Assembly: GCF_026151205.1 (NCBI RefSeq)
Contig: NC_087079.1
Location: 17,416,945 to 17,480,944, forward strand
Reading direction: 5' to 3'
DNA length: 64,000 bases
Source: Bolinopsis microptera
Lineage: Eukaryota > Ctenophora > Tentaculata > Lobata > Bolinopsidae
Part shown: positions 50,737-61,960 of the stretch, one piece after another
How positions within the stretch are numbered: the first letter of the stretch is position 1
Layout of the letters: each line of letters opens with the position of its first letter
Notes under the pieces: model-generated
Databases searched by the model: none
Told to the model about the DNA's origin: nothing
Seen by the model: the letters and a program-made list of their open reading frames with translations, nothing else
Program-made: the position numbers and the translations under genes

Positions 50737-52460
50737 ATGTTTTTGCAACTCCTAACAGCCCTGCTAGCCCTCCATTGCACCATCCCCACTATAATGGCAT
50801 CAGAGAGATCCTTAACAAAGGCACTACAGTTCGGTACCACTCTTGGTGACTACGTAGAGTTTTCACCTGATATGAGCCAGGTCAAAGACTCCCTAACGGT
50901 GTGTTCATGGGTAAAGAAGCAGCTGACTGGTGGCATCAGATCCTGGTTTTACTACAAAACGTCCACATACAGATACGAGATCCTCATATCAGATGGTGGA
51001 GGCTACAACTGGATTCACAACAGCAACAACAACCTGGTAAGCGCTGTTACAGTACCCCTCAACACGTGGACTCATCAATGTCAAAGTTGGTCAACAGGCA
51101 CTGGGACAATGAAGACCTATTATAATGGTACTCTGATAGGGTCTCAAAGGGTTTCCTCAGCTCCATTAGAAGAGGGGGGTGTTATCACTCTGGGACACGA
51201 TGCTGGCAGCCAAAATGAAAGAGAAGTATTCGGTGGGCAGCTGATGAAACTGGATATCTTAGGAAAAGTGCTCAGTTCAGAAGAAATTGCAGATATATAC
51301 AACGCTGGGAGATGTTCCGATGTAGAAAAGAAACACCAGGTAGTCAGGTTCGTCACCTGGGAGAGCATCCTGAGTCAGGACAGAACTGGTAATGTCACAG
51401 AAGTGGATTCTGGGTGTCCTGCTGAAGAAGAAGAAGAGGAGGACGAAAAGGATGATTGTGAGTGTACTCACAGCATTTGGGACATACTCTATGATCAGAC
51501 CTACTTTAACCAAACACTGACAACAGAGAAACTGACCGAGCTAAAATCCACTTGGAACATGTTGGGTAAGTAAGCAAGTTGGGTTTGCTATTATCTTAAT
51601 ATGTACAGTGATTTTTAATAATCTTTAGAAGGAAACTATTTCATTAACAAACGATTAAATTCTGAAAGGGGTAGGGGTGATGGACACTTGTTTTGACACG
51701 TGACAGCGGTAACCAGTTTTGTCTGGATATGCTGGAACCTGATTGATTTATTTATCTGTCACGTGTCAAAACAAATATTATTCGCCTCTTCACCTGTATA
51801 AAAATCCATAACACGTTAAACAATTCTCATTTTTAAATAAACATTAAATTTGTTTGCAGAACATTTCGTCGGGACATTGATCACGGAGAACATCGTATCT
51901 CATTACAAAGTCTTCCATCCTATGCCTGCAGAGAACGAAGTAAAAGAATATGGAGATTGTGAGTGTACTCACAGTATTTGGGACATGCTAAATGATCAGA
52001 CCTACTTCAACCAAACACTCACCGAAGAAAAACTGACCGAGCTAAATGCTAACTGGAACATGTTGGGTAAGTAAATAATTACCATGAGTAGGTTTAGTTC
52101 ATGTTTTATTATTTTTAGAGATTTTCCTTCGTTCTGGTTAGACTACGACTGGATACTGGTGCAGGGGAGGTTAACTGTATTTATTGTGACACGTGAAAGA
52201 GAGTCTTGTTTGATTGGCCAATTATACTGGAAGCTGACTGGTTAATTACTGGCACGTGTCATAGTAAATAGAGTCCAAATCCGGTCTTCCTAACCGTGTC
52301 TAGATATATTGAACGCGAACAATTTTTCTTGTACCCTAGAAATAAACTAATAATAAGTTTACTTGCAGATTATTTCGTCGGCACACCGATCACGGAGAAT
52401 ATCATAGCTTATTTTAAGGCGTACCATCCTATGCCGGCAGAGGAAGATGACAGCAGCTAG
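50737..52460 (+). CDS. Secreted pentraxin-like protein A with duplicated C-terminal repeat
   Basis: Exons 50737-51565, 51860-52066 and 52369-52460, all phase 1 junctions, 375 aa. Signal peptide at residues 1-19 (MFLQLLTALLALHCTIPTI). Pentraxin domain about 25-200: SLTVCSWVK, the family signature HxCxxW (HQCQSW, 113-118), GGVITLG, FGGQLMKLDILGKVLSSEEIADIYNAG and a VRFVTW end. Then an acidic linker (EEEEEEDEKDD) and a roughly 68-residue module (DCECTHSIWD..YFNQTL..EKLTEL..WNML-FVGT.ITEN..HPMPAE) present once complete and repeated by exon 2, so exon and module were duplicated together. Pentraxins are usually calcium-dependent pattern-recognition lectins; the usual acidic calcium-loop residues (EQD type) are not obvious. 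Innate recognition or adhesion is inferred. AATAAA at 52822 may end the transcript. Confidence 0.85.
51693..52270. repeat. CACGTG-centred inverted repeats in introns 1 and 2 of gene A
   Basis: Intron 1 has TTGTTTTGACACGTGACAG paired with CTGTCACGTGTCAAAACAAA (51691-51776). Intron 2 has GTGACACGTGA paired with GCACGTGTCATAG (52187-52265). Similar position, length and core suggest the two introns are paralogous, duplicated with the exon between them. The same pairs are in gene B. Confidence 0.55.
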
Positions 52461-54024
52461 AGGAAAGAAATCAAGGGGGAAGATTAACTCATCGGTACGT
52501 TGATTTTAATAACAATATAATAACTTCTTATTAACTAGGTTTGCTGAATGAACATTTAAGATGATTAATTACTATTAATATTATTGGTTATCCCTCTCGT
52601 CTCCGGCCGGTAAAATGTATGATATTATATTACTAATCAACTTCTCTTCAGGTCCTACTACAAAGTACACTGTTCTCCCTGCAGCTGCCTGGTTACTAAT
52701 TTGGAGACGAGGATCTACTTTCTCTGATACGTATCATGGGATTAGTCTGATGTCAGAGCTTTTTGAACTCGTTTCCATAAAAGTAACCCGTTTTAGAAAA
52801 TATTAAAAATTTATTCTAGATAATAAACTGTTTAATTTGTTCAAAAGTTCAAATACAAGCTTTCATTGCTTTTAATTCCGATCTGAATTGTGTTATATCT
52901 ATATTATAGAATACCGATTCTAAAACAATATTGTTGTTACCGGTTGCGTGGAAAATAGATACTCGAAGTGAAAGTCAGTATGATAGTAAAATCGGAATAA
53001 TGAAATCGGAATAATGAACAAAGTATGATCGCAGAACCTTGACCCTTACGCTAAACCTACATGTTTCGGAGAGGTCTAAGTTTATATTCAAAACAAGGTA
53101 GTTAACCGTTGTTATCCTCTCTACGGACTAGTGGTTTTAACCGTCCTCTTTACGGACTAGTTGTTTAACCCGTAAATATCAAGAGATATTTGGTCCTCGT
53201 GGAAGGTTCTAGAAGAATCAGGTGAGAGCTAGGAACTAGCTCGATTCAATCTATAACAATATTAATGGGAGGCATATCTCTGGTAAATTATGTGGTTTTC
53301 AACATAAAACTGGTCCTCTTATAGTAGTCCATCGGGACAACTGTGTACAACTACAAGACATTAGAGAGAGTTCTGATATTATTGTGAAATAAGGATTACA
53401 AAATTAATTGAGTGGTATGACCCTGCCTTAATGGTAGAGCTATCTAGAATGCTAGCGCCGTATTAAACTGAGATATTGTGAAGTGCTTAGAGCAGCTCTC
53501 TGTATATAATAATACTAGCCGGGTTACATTAGTATAATATTACTATGTTCTCGACTTTACTGAGTATTTTTACAGCATTACTGTTCTGTTATCTATATTC
53601 GGTTTTTAACAAATATTCCGGGCGGGGTTTCAGTACAAGTAATTGATGGTTAAAGTTGTAATTTGAATATTTATCACGGCTCGATGTTCCGGTTTGTACA
53701 GCCTGTTTAAATTCGATTCCATAAAGAAAGAGTGGACCTAAAGATAAACATAATAATAAATTGAAGTTTAATAACACTGCTGTTAAGATAAAACATATAT
53801 ACTCAGCAGTGCTTAATCTTAACGTCCCAGAAATTTACTTGTATATTAGTTTAAAATGTATTCTTGTGTAAATTTTTATTGATCCCGTTTGATGCGACAA
53901 GGAAAAAATGCTCTCATCAGGAAAGGAATTACTCAACGTTTTAATGTTAGAACATCGTTATCATGATCTCAAATTTTTTGTTATAATATAATTACAGTAG
54001 TTTTGAAAGTATTAAAACACTGCT
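52461..54024. other. 3' flank of gene A
   Basis: Contains a conserved downstream block (52597-52806) whose ORF counterpart in unit B is longer. Also the two unit-A-specific blocks at 52933-53263 and 53731-53837. No further gene supported. Confidence 0.4.
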
Positions 54025-54270
54025 GCTCACTAAACTTAGAATTAGGAGCCACTTCAGATAAGATAGTGCGCTCACTAGACTTAGAATTAGTAGCCACTTC
54101 AGATAAGATAGTACTCTCACTAAACTTAGGGTTAGGAGCCACTTCGGATAAGATAGTACGCTCACTAAACTTAGAATTAGGAGCCACTTCAGATAAGATA
54201 GTACGCTCACTAAACTTAGAATTAGGAGCCACTTCAGATAAGATAGTACTCTCACTAAACTTAGAATAAG
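54025..54270 (+). repeat. 45-bp minisatellite array 2
   Basis: Five to six copies of the CTTAGAATTAGGAGCCACTT unit between tandem units A and B. ORFs on both strands are repeat artefacts. Confidence 0.95.
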
Positions 54271-54955
54271 TAGTAAGATTTTGAATGCAATAATTTTCTT
54301 TATATCCAGCCAGTGAAGATTGATCAAGTCATCCTCAAGATGGTCGTGTTAATCTAGTTGAACAACACATTTACGGTCCTGGAGTTGAAAAGCATTACTG
54401 GAATTGAAATTTCATCCAGCAGGATTAACTCCATTGAACTGGAGAGTAAACCGCGGTCAGATGGCTGATAAAGAAACACGTGAACTTTAACCACCTGCAC
54501 TGTCGGTTATTGATTGGAATAAATCTTAAATTTCCCTTGAAGAGGTAGTCAGACTAAATATATAGTGAAAACATTTAAAGATTTATTAGTTTATGAGCCT
54601 GTGTTTATTCCTGGACCTCATAACACCAACTGGTGAGTAAAGAAGTGAAGCATGCACGTGCAGCTCCACTGTACCTTTTGTTAAACTAACTTTCTCGGAA
54701 CCGAATCCTGCCCTTTCCTTAGAAGTCGAACAAAAATTGAGAGCGTTTTTATTAGTGAACATGCGCTCTAAGAATTTGCACGTGTTGGAGCATTATTCTA
54801 GAAACAAAGAGCCTTTATTAATAAATGCACTGGAGGTTTGGAAGAGCCTGATAAGTTGACATGGTGTGGGGAGGCCCTGTGAAGGAAGCTGCAACGGTAA
54901 GACTGCTGTAGGCAGAAAGCCCTGTGGAGGCGGGATTGAGGAGAGTTACGAATAT

Positions 54956-54963
54956 TATATAAG
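54956..54963 (+). promoter_or_regulatory. TATA box of pentraxin-like gene B
   Basis: TATATAAG in the same conserved block as in units A and C. Confidence 0.5.
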
Positions 54964-55399
54964 CAGTGGTCTGAGGTCCAGATATCAGAATGTAGCCTTA
55001 GTTTTATTGGACTGTATCGTTATGACGTGTCAACTGTCAACCGGCAAGTTCCCATGCAACAACAATCATTATGGTGATTGAAGGCAGGGTCATTTTGTAA
55101 TTGCTTGGTTTGTTACCTTACAGTTGTTATAACCCCAATTTAACGTTATATTATAACTTAGGTCTGGTGGCAGTTATACTTTTCTGTAACGTTCGGCATT
55201 TTGTTCAATTTTAATTACGGTTTAACTGTATTCGGTTAAGAAAATTAGCTAATAGCTACCATTAAACTAACAATGATTAGTCCTCTTCTTGTTAATTTAA
55301 ACAGACAAGTAATAATTAAACAATTAGGGTTTAAGTTAAAATAACAAACGTATTTATAAATGATCAGTATTCACTATTCAGTAATCTTAAACCAGGATC

Positions 55400-57450
55400 A
55401 TGTTTTTGCAACTCCTAACAGCCCTGCTAGCCCTCCATTGCACCATCCCCACTATATTGGCATCAGAGGGATCCTTAACAAAGGCACTACAGTTCGGTAC
55501 CACTCTTGGTGACTACGTAGAGTTTTCACCTGATATGAGCCAGGTCAAAGACTCCCTAACGGTGTGTTCATGGGTAAAGAAGCAGCTGACTGACCTCTAT
55601 AGATCCTGGTTTCACTACGAAACGTCCTCACACAGGGCAGAGATCCTAATATCAGATGCTGGTAACTACAACTACATTCAAAGCATCAACAACGACCTGA
55701 GAAATGCTGTTACAGTACCCCTCAACACGTGGACTCATCAATGTCAAAGTTGGTCAACAAGCACTGGGACAATGAAGACCTACTATAATGGTACTCTGAT
55801 AGGGTCTAAAAGTGTTTCCTCAGCTCCATTAGAAGAGGGGGGTGTTATCACTCTGGGACGCATTGGTAGCAACAACTGGACACCTCCAATATTCGGTGGG
55901 CAGCTGATGAAACTAGATATATTTGGAAAAGTGCTCAGTTCAGAAGAAATTGCAGATATATACAACGCTGGGAGATGTTCCGATGTAGAAAAGAAGCACC
56001 AGGAAGTCAGGTTCGTCACCTGGGAGAGCATCCTGAGTCAGGACAGAACTGGTAATGTCACTGAAGTGGATTCTGGGTGTCCTGCTGAAGAAGAAGAAGA
56101 GGAGGACGAAAAGGATGATTGTGAGTGTACTCACAGCATTTGGGACATACTCTATGATCAGACCTACTTTAACCAAACACTGACAACAGAGAAACTGACC
56201 GAGCTAAAATCCACTTGGAACATGTTGGGTAAGTAAGCAAGTTGGGTTTGCTATCTTACTATATATAAAGCGAGACGATATATATATATATATATATCTG
56301 TGCCATTTTACTGACACCACGGCATCAACTTTAACGCGACTTTCCGCAAAAACCGTAAAAGATATACAACTGGAACTTTTTTGGCTGGGTCAAATGCTTT
56401 AATGGCCTTCAAATCGGCATGAAAAAATAAAAAATTGGCCAAGGAATAATAATTTTAGAGCCGAAAATTTGGGCCCCCAAGTGGTGTCAAAAACGCCGAT
56501 TAAATAGGTAATAATTATTTTAGTATTTTGAGTCTTGACACCGTTTAGGGTTATATTATACGGGTTCCTGCTAGTTATCTTAATATATACAGTGATTTTT
56601 AATAATCTTTAGAAGGAAACTATTTCATTAACAAACGTTTAAATTCTGAAAGGGGTAAGGGTGATTGACACTTGTTTTGACACGTGACAGTGGTAACCAG
56701 TTTTGTCTGGATATGCTGGAACCTGATTGATTTATTTATCTGTAACGTGTCAAAACAAATGTTATTTGCCTCTTCACCTGTATAAAAATCCATAACACGT
56801 TAAACAATTCTCTTTTTTTAATAAACTATAATATTAAATTTGTTTGCAGAACATTTCGTCGGGACACTGATCACGGAGAACATCGTATCTCATTACAAAG
56901 TCTTCCATCCTATGCCTGCAGAGAACGAAGTAAAAGAATATGGAGATTGTGAGTGTACTCACAGTATTTGGGACATGCTAAATGATCATACCTACTTCAA
57001 CCAAACACTCACCGAAGAAAAACTGACCGAGCTAAATGCTAACTGGAACATGTTGGGTAAGTAAATAATTACCATGAGTAAGTTTAGTTCATGTCTTATT
57101 ATTTTTAGAGATTTTCCTTCGTTCTGGTTAGACTACGACTGGATACTGGTGCAGGGGAGGTTAACTGTATTTATTGTGACACGTGACAGAGAGTCTTGTT
57201 TGATTGGCCAATTATACTGGAAGCTGATTGGTTAATTACTGGCACGTGTTATAGTAAATAGAGTTCAAATCCGGTCTTCCTAACCGTGTCTAGATATATT
57301 GAACGCGAACAATTTTTCTTGTACCCTAGAAATAAACTAATAATAAGTTTACTTGCAGATTATTTCGTCGGCACACCGATCACGGAGAATATCATAGCTT
57401 ATTTTAAGGCGTACCATCCTATGCCGGCAGAGGAAGATGACAGCAGCTAG
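55400..57450 (+). CDS. Secreted pentraxin-like protein B with duplicated C-terminal repeat
   Basis: Exons 55400-56228, 56850-57056 and 57359-57450, 375 aa, co-linear with gene A. Same signal peptide, HQCQSW signature, acidic linker and duplicated C-terminal module. Compared with A, roughly 30 amino-acid changes fall between residues 65 and 164, clustered in two blocks (65-102, e.g. DLYRSWFHYETSSHRAE; 154-164, GRIGSNNWTPPI), with only a handful elsewhere, although flanking introns and UTRs are nearly identical. This fits diversification of ligand-binding loops. Intron 1 carries a Helitron. AATAAA at 57811 is a candidate polyadenylation signal. Confidence 0.85.
56254..56574 (+). mobile_element. 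Non-autonomous Helitron, 321 bp, in intron 1 of gene B
   Basis: Begins TCTTACTATATATAAAGCGAG and ends CCTGCTAG, inserted exactly between A and T: the unit-A sequence GCTATTATCTTAAT is interrupted as GCTA-[element]-TTATCTTAAT with no target duplication. A 5' TC, 3' CTRR and A|T insertion are the Helitron hallmarks. It contains a TA dinucleotide run near 56279 and no ORF. Confidence 0.88.
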
Positions 57451-57537
57451 AGGAAAAAAATCAAGGGGGAGGATTAACTCATCGGTACGTTGATTTTAAT
57501 AACAATATAATAACTTCTTATTAACTAGGTTTGCTGA

Positions 57538-57795
57538 ATGAACATTTTAAGATTATTATTACTATTAATATTATTGGTTATCCCTCCGTCTCCGGCCGGT
57601 AAAATGTATGATATTATATTACTAATCAACTTCTCTTCAGGTCCTACTAAAAAGTACACTGTTCTCCCTGCTGCTGCCTGGTTACTAATTTGCAGACGAG
57701 GATCTAATTTCTCTGATACGTATCATGGGATTAGTCTGATGTCAGAGCTTTTTGAACTCGTTTCCATAAAAGTAACCCGTTTTAGAAAATATTAA
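57538..57795 (+). other. Short ORF with hydrophobic N terminus in the 3' flank of gene B
   Basis: 85 codons starting MNILRLLLLLILLVIPPSPAG, signal-peptide-like. In unit A the corresponding start reads ATGAACATTTAA and a 1-2-base difference near 52598 breaks the frame. It lies within the probable 3' UTR of gene B (before AATAAA at 57811). More likely chance than a gene. Confidence 0.2.
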
Positions 57796-58789
57796 AAATT
57801 TATTCTAGATAATAAACTGTTTAATTTGTTCAAAAGTTCAAATACAAGCTTTCATTGCTTTTAATTCCGATCTGAATTGTGTTATATCTATATTATAGAA
57901 TACCGATTCTAAAACAATGTTAATGGGAGGCATACCTCTGGTAAATTATGTGGTTTTCAACATAAAACTGGTTATAGTAGTCCATCTGTACAACTGTGTA
58001 CAAAACATTAGAGAGAGAGTTCTGATATTATTGTGAAATAAGGATTACAAAATTAATTGAGTGGTATGACCCTGCCTTAATGGTAGAGCTATCTAGAATG
58101 CTAGCGCCGTATTAAACTGAGATATTGTGAAGTGCTTAGAGCAGCTCTCTGTATATAATATTACTATGTTCTCGACTTTACTGAGTATTTCTATAGCATT
58201 ACTGTTCTGTTATCTATATTCGGTTTTTAACAAAGATTCCGGGCGGGGTTTCAGTACAAGTAATTGATGGTTAAAGTTTTAATTTGAATATTTATCACGG
58301 CTCGATGTTCCGGTTTGTACAGCCTGTTCAAATTCGATTCCATAAAGAAAGATTGTATATTAGTTTAAAATGTATTCTTGTGTAAATTTGTATTGATCCC
58401 GTTTGATGCGACAAGGAAAAAATGCTCTCATCAGGAAAGGAATTACTCAACGTTTTAATGTTAGAACATCGTTATCATGATCTCAAATTATTTGTTATAA
58501 TATAATTATAGTAGTTTTGAAAGTATTAAAACACTGCTATATAACAAATAATTATTTAAAAGGACTAGACACTTATGCTTGAAAAGATTTTGGAAATACT
58601 AATGCATAGTATGAGACCAAATAATTAAAGATTGGACAAAAAATAATGATTACAATAGGTTATCGATAAATTTTCTGAAGTTCGTGAATGGACAGTTTTT
58701 AAACTGTCCTTTTTATTTAAAAGAACTTTTGATAATAAAAAGTGAAGAGACTTAAAAGATTCCTGAGATTGAGTTCCAGAGATTAGAAG

Positions 58790-59366
58790 CCACTACAGAT
58801 AAGATAGTACTAAACTTAGAATTAGGAGCCATTTCGGATAAGATAGTACGCTCACTAAATTTAGAATAAGGAGCCACTAAAGATAAGATAGTATAGTACG
58901 CTCACTAAACTTAGAATTAGGAGCCACTTCAGATAAAATGGTACGCTCACTAAACTTAGAATTAGGAGCCACTTCAGATAAGATAGTACTAAACTTAGAA
59001 TTAGGAGCCACTTCAGATAAGATAGTACGCTCACTAAACTTAGAATTAGGAGCCACTTCAGATAAGATAGTACGCTCACTAAACTTAGAATTAGGAGCCA
59101 CTTCAGATAAAATAGTACGCTCACTAAACTTAGAATTAGGAGCCACTTCAGATAAGATAGTACGCTCACTAAAATTAGAAGTAGGAGCCACTTCAGATAA
59201 GATAGTACTCTCACTAAACTTAGAATTAGGAGCCACTTCAGATAAGATAGTACGCTCACTAAACTTAGAATTAGGAGCCACTTCAGATAAGATAGTACGC
59301 TCACTAAACTTAGAATTAGGAGCCACTTCAGATAAGATAGTACGCTCACTAGACTTAGAATAAGTA
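58790..59366 (+). repeat. 45-bp minisatellite array 3
   Basis: About 12-13 units of the CTTAGAATTAGGAGCCACTT repeat, the most regular of the three arrays, at the head of unit C. Long ORFs on both strands come from the repeat. Confidence 0.95.
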
Positions 59367-60102
59367 GTAAGATTTTGAATGCAATAATTTTCTTTATATC
59401 CAGCCAGTGAAGATTGATCAAGTCATCCTCAAGATGGTCGTGTTAATTTAGTTGAACAACACATTTACGGTCCTGGAGTTGAAAAGCATTACTGGAATTG
59501 AAATTTCATCCAGCAGGATTAACTCCATTGAACTGGAGAGTAAACCGCGGTCAGATGGCTGATAAAGAAACACGTGAACTTTAACCACCTGCACTGTCGG
59601 TTATTGTTTGGAATAAATCTTAAATTTCCTTGAAGAGGTAGTCAGACTAAATATATGGTAGAAACATTTAAGGATTTATTAGTTCATGAGCCTGTGTTTG
59701 TTCCTGGACCTCATAACACCAACTGGTGAGTAATTAAGTGAAGCAGGCACGTGCAGCTCCACTGTACCTTTTGTTAAACTAACTTTCTCGGAACCGAATC
59801 CTGCCCTTCCCTAGAAGTCGAACAAAAATTGAGAGCGTTTTTATTAGTGAACATGCGCTCTAAGAATTTGCACGTGTTGGAGCATTATTCTAGAAACAAA
59901 GAGCCTTATCAATGAATGCACTGGAGGTTTGAAAGAGCCTGATAAGTTGACATGGTGTGGGGAGGCCCTGTGAAGGAAGCTGCAACGGTAAGACTGCTGT
60001 AGGCAGAAAGCCCTGTGGAGGCGGAATTGAGGAGAGTTACGAATATTATATAAGCAGTGGTCTGAGGTCCAGATATCAGAATGTAGCCTTAGTTTTATTG
60101 GG
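59367..60102 (+). pseudogene. Truncated unit C: pentraxin promoter region without the gene
   Basis: Co-linear with the upstream part of units A and B, including the TATATAAG at 60047-60054 and AATGTAGCCTTAGTTTTATT. Homology stops at about 60102, where GC-rich repeats begin. No pentraxin coding sequence follows within the window, so this is a promoter-only remnant, or the gene was displaced beyond the window. Confidence 0.8.
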
Positions 60103-60485
60103 CACTATCCGTCGCGGAGTAGAGTCCGCGGCGGAGCCGCCGGACTCCGAGCGGACTCCGGCGGTGCTCCGCCAAAATGTATTTACACTGGACTCGAGTA
60201 CATTTTGGCGGACTCCGAGCGGACTCCGAGCGGACTCCGAGCGGACTTTAAAGTCCGCCGCGGACTCCGAGCGGCTCCGCGGCGGCTCGGCGGAGTGTCC
60301 GCCGCGGACTAAGCCACCAGGCGGACTCCGGTCCGCCGCGGACTCCGGCGGAGTGCTTGGCGGACTCCGCCGGACCTCTCCGCCAGACTTGAATCCGGCG
60401 GAGTCCGGCGGAGCTTGGACTCCGCTCGGAGTCCGCCGGACTCCAACAGAGTCCACTGACTTCCGACTTCCGACTTCCGACCCTC
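60103..60485. repeat. GC-rich palindromic repeat block (CGGACTCCG)n
   Basis: Dense copies of GGCGGACTCCG, GAGCGGACTCCG and their complements, nearly self-complementary throughout, with an internal ATTTTGGCGGACTCCG/CTCCGCCAAAATGTA inverted pair around 60165-60210. Base composition differs sharply from the rest of the window. Open frames on both strands are by-products of the repeat. Confidence 0.85.
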
Positions 60486-61960
60486 GGCTAAATTTGTCAC
60501 GTGACATTCAACATAGCCAATAGCATTTTGCGATATTGTGGTCAGATGAAAAGGTCGCTAGTGATAAACCTTAACCATTACCCTCACAATGTCAATAGTG
60601 TACAACTCTAGTCCTAACTTTGACCCTATAATGTATAAACGTTGACCCTAACCCTCCACCAAACCGCCAGCAGCGAAATATCAATGTCATTGACTGGTCA
60701 CGTGACCAAAACAATTTTTGTCATATTATCTCATATAGGGAAGCGTTTTTAGTTTTACCCTACACGTTGCATGTGGCGTCATTCGGCCGGATCCCAGCAA
60801 GCAAAAATACGTCGACCATCACAGGACGACGCCAGCACTCTCTACGCTCGTCGAGCTCCGATCGTCCTGTGACGAAGTAAGGACGAAGCCTGAGGTCCTC
60901 AGGTAACATCGACCACCGATTGAAATTTCAGAGATTTTTTGACATAAAGGTCAAATGTAAAACTAAAATCTTAATGTTAATTGATTGACGACGCGACGTC
61001 AATTTTTGAGCACAGCGCGAGCGCATGCGGAAAAGGACCGCGTAGCTAGTCAAGATGTTGATAAATATTTGGCTTGTGGCGCGATGTTTTGCTCTAAGTC
61101 TAACTATAGCCCTCTCGCTTGCAGTTACTGGGCCGCGCTCAGCCTGTCATTCCGCCTAATCTCTATTAACAACATTGAAGCCTGGGGTCCTCAGGTAAGC
61201 TTGCAGTAGCGCGCGACCGCCGGAGGCGGAAATGACCTGGTTAGCTAGGTAAACGTTACTGGGCCGCGCTCAGCCTGTCATTCCGCCTAATCTCTATTCG
61301 GTTGTTTACCAACATTGTTTACCAACATTAAAGCCTGGGGTCCTCAGGTAAGGTAAACGCGATGTGCCTTGTAGGATGAAATCCTACTAGCTGACGCCAC
61401 TCGCAGCTGTGCTGCTCGCTGTACGTCAGCGATCGAAATTTATACGCGTATCACCCGTTAAGATGTGCCACCCGACGTGCCACACAATTTTTCTCGTTGC
61501 TCGTCGCACGTCGACGAACAACGAAGCTCGTTGCGACGCGCAATGAGCTGCCAGGCTAGGACATCGTCCTGGTCCAACAAATTTTGGCGAGCGATTTTCT
61601 CCAAAAATTTAATGAGGGCGCCGACTTCCACTTTGGCTAGGTTTCTTTTTACCCAGCGCGCGTTCCTTAATGGGATGAGGTAAAATTAGGTAAAAAGAAT
61701 CCACTGACTTGGCCAGAGTGCTTTCATAAAACTCTATTACTAGCTTGGCGTTGTAGGATTATATACTTTAATTTCGGATCGAGTGAAGCGAGTGATACAC
61801 ATTACTTTGATTAAACTCATGCTGATCACAATACAGTACAGGGAAATGGGTAACACGGCTTGCAGTCGCAGCTGCGGCTCCTCGCTGGCGGTAATATTTC
61901 AATGAACAAGAATTAAGAAAAAGATAATTTAAGAAAAAGAGAATTTTATTTGCCACAGAA
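60486..61960. other. Non-coding DNA with duplicated blocks
   Basis: A block TACTGGGCCGCGCTCAGCCT ... CTGGGGTCCTCAGGTAAG is present at 61125-61199 and again at 61257-61352, the second with an extra GTTTACCAACATT duplication. CTGAGGTCCTCAGGTAA also occurs at 60890. A solo TTAA-MITE terminus lies at 61448-61461. 60830-60875 has an inverted CGTCCTGTGA/TCACAGGACG pair. No gene recognised. Confidence 0.5.

Larger units (their letters stand above)
49501..54024 (+). repeat. Segmental tandem duplication, unit A
   Basis: Nearly identical to 54271-58790 (unit B) and, for its first ~0.75 kb, to 59367-60102 (unit C). Contains promoter, pentraxin-like gene and 3' flank. Unit-A-only blocks: about 331 bp at 52933-53263 between AACAATATT repeats, and about 107 bp at 53731-53837. 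Exact junctions were set by eye. Confidence 0.9.
54271..58790 (+). repeat. Segmental tandem duplication, unit B
   Basis: Co-linear with unit A from AGTAGTAAGATTTTGAATGC onward. Differences: a 321-bp Helitron gained in intron 1, lack of the unit-A 331-bp and 107-bp blocks, and a different sequence between about 58540 and 58790. Confidence 0.9.

Noticed and set aside
53425-53480. tRNA-like A box (TTAATGGTAGAGC) downstream of gene A
   Set aside because: No B box or T-arm at the right distance and no acceptor stem.
59957-60523. 188-codon and 143-codon ORFs on opposite strands
   Set aside because: Both run through the GC-rich CGGACTCCG repeat, where stops are rare. The plus-strand start lies in the pentraxin promoter region.
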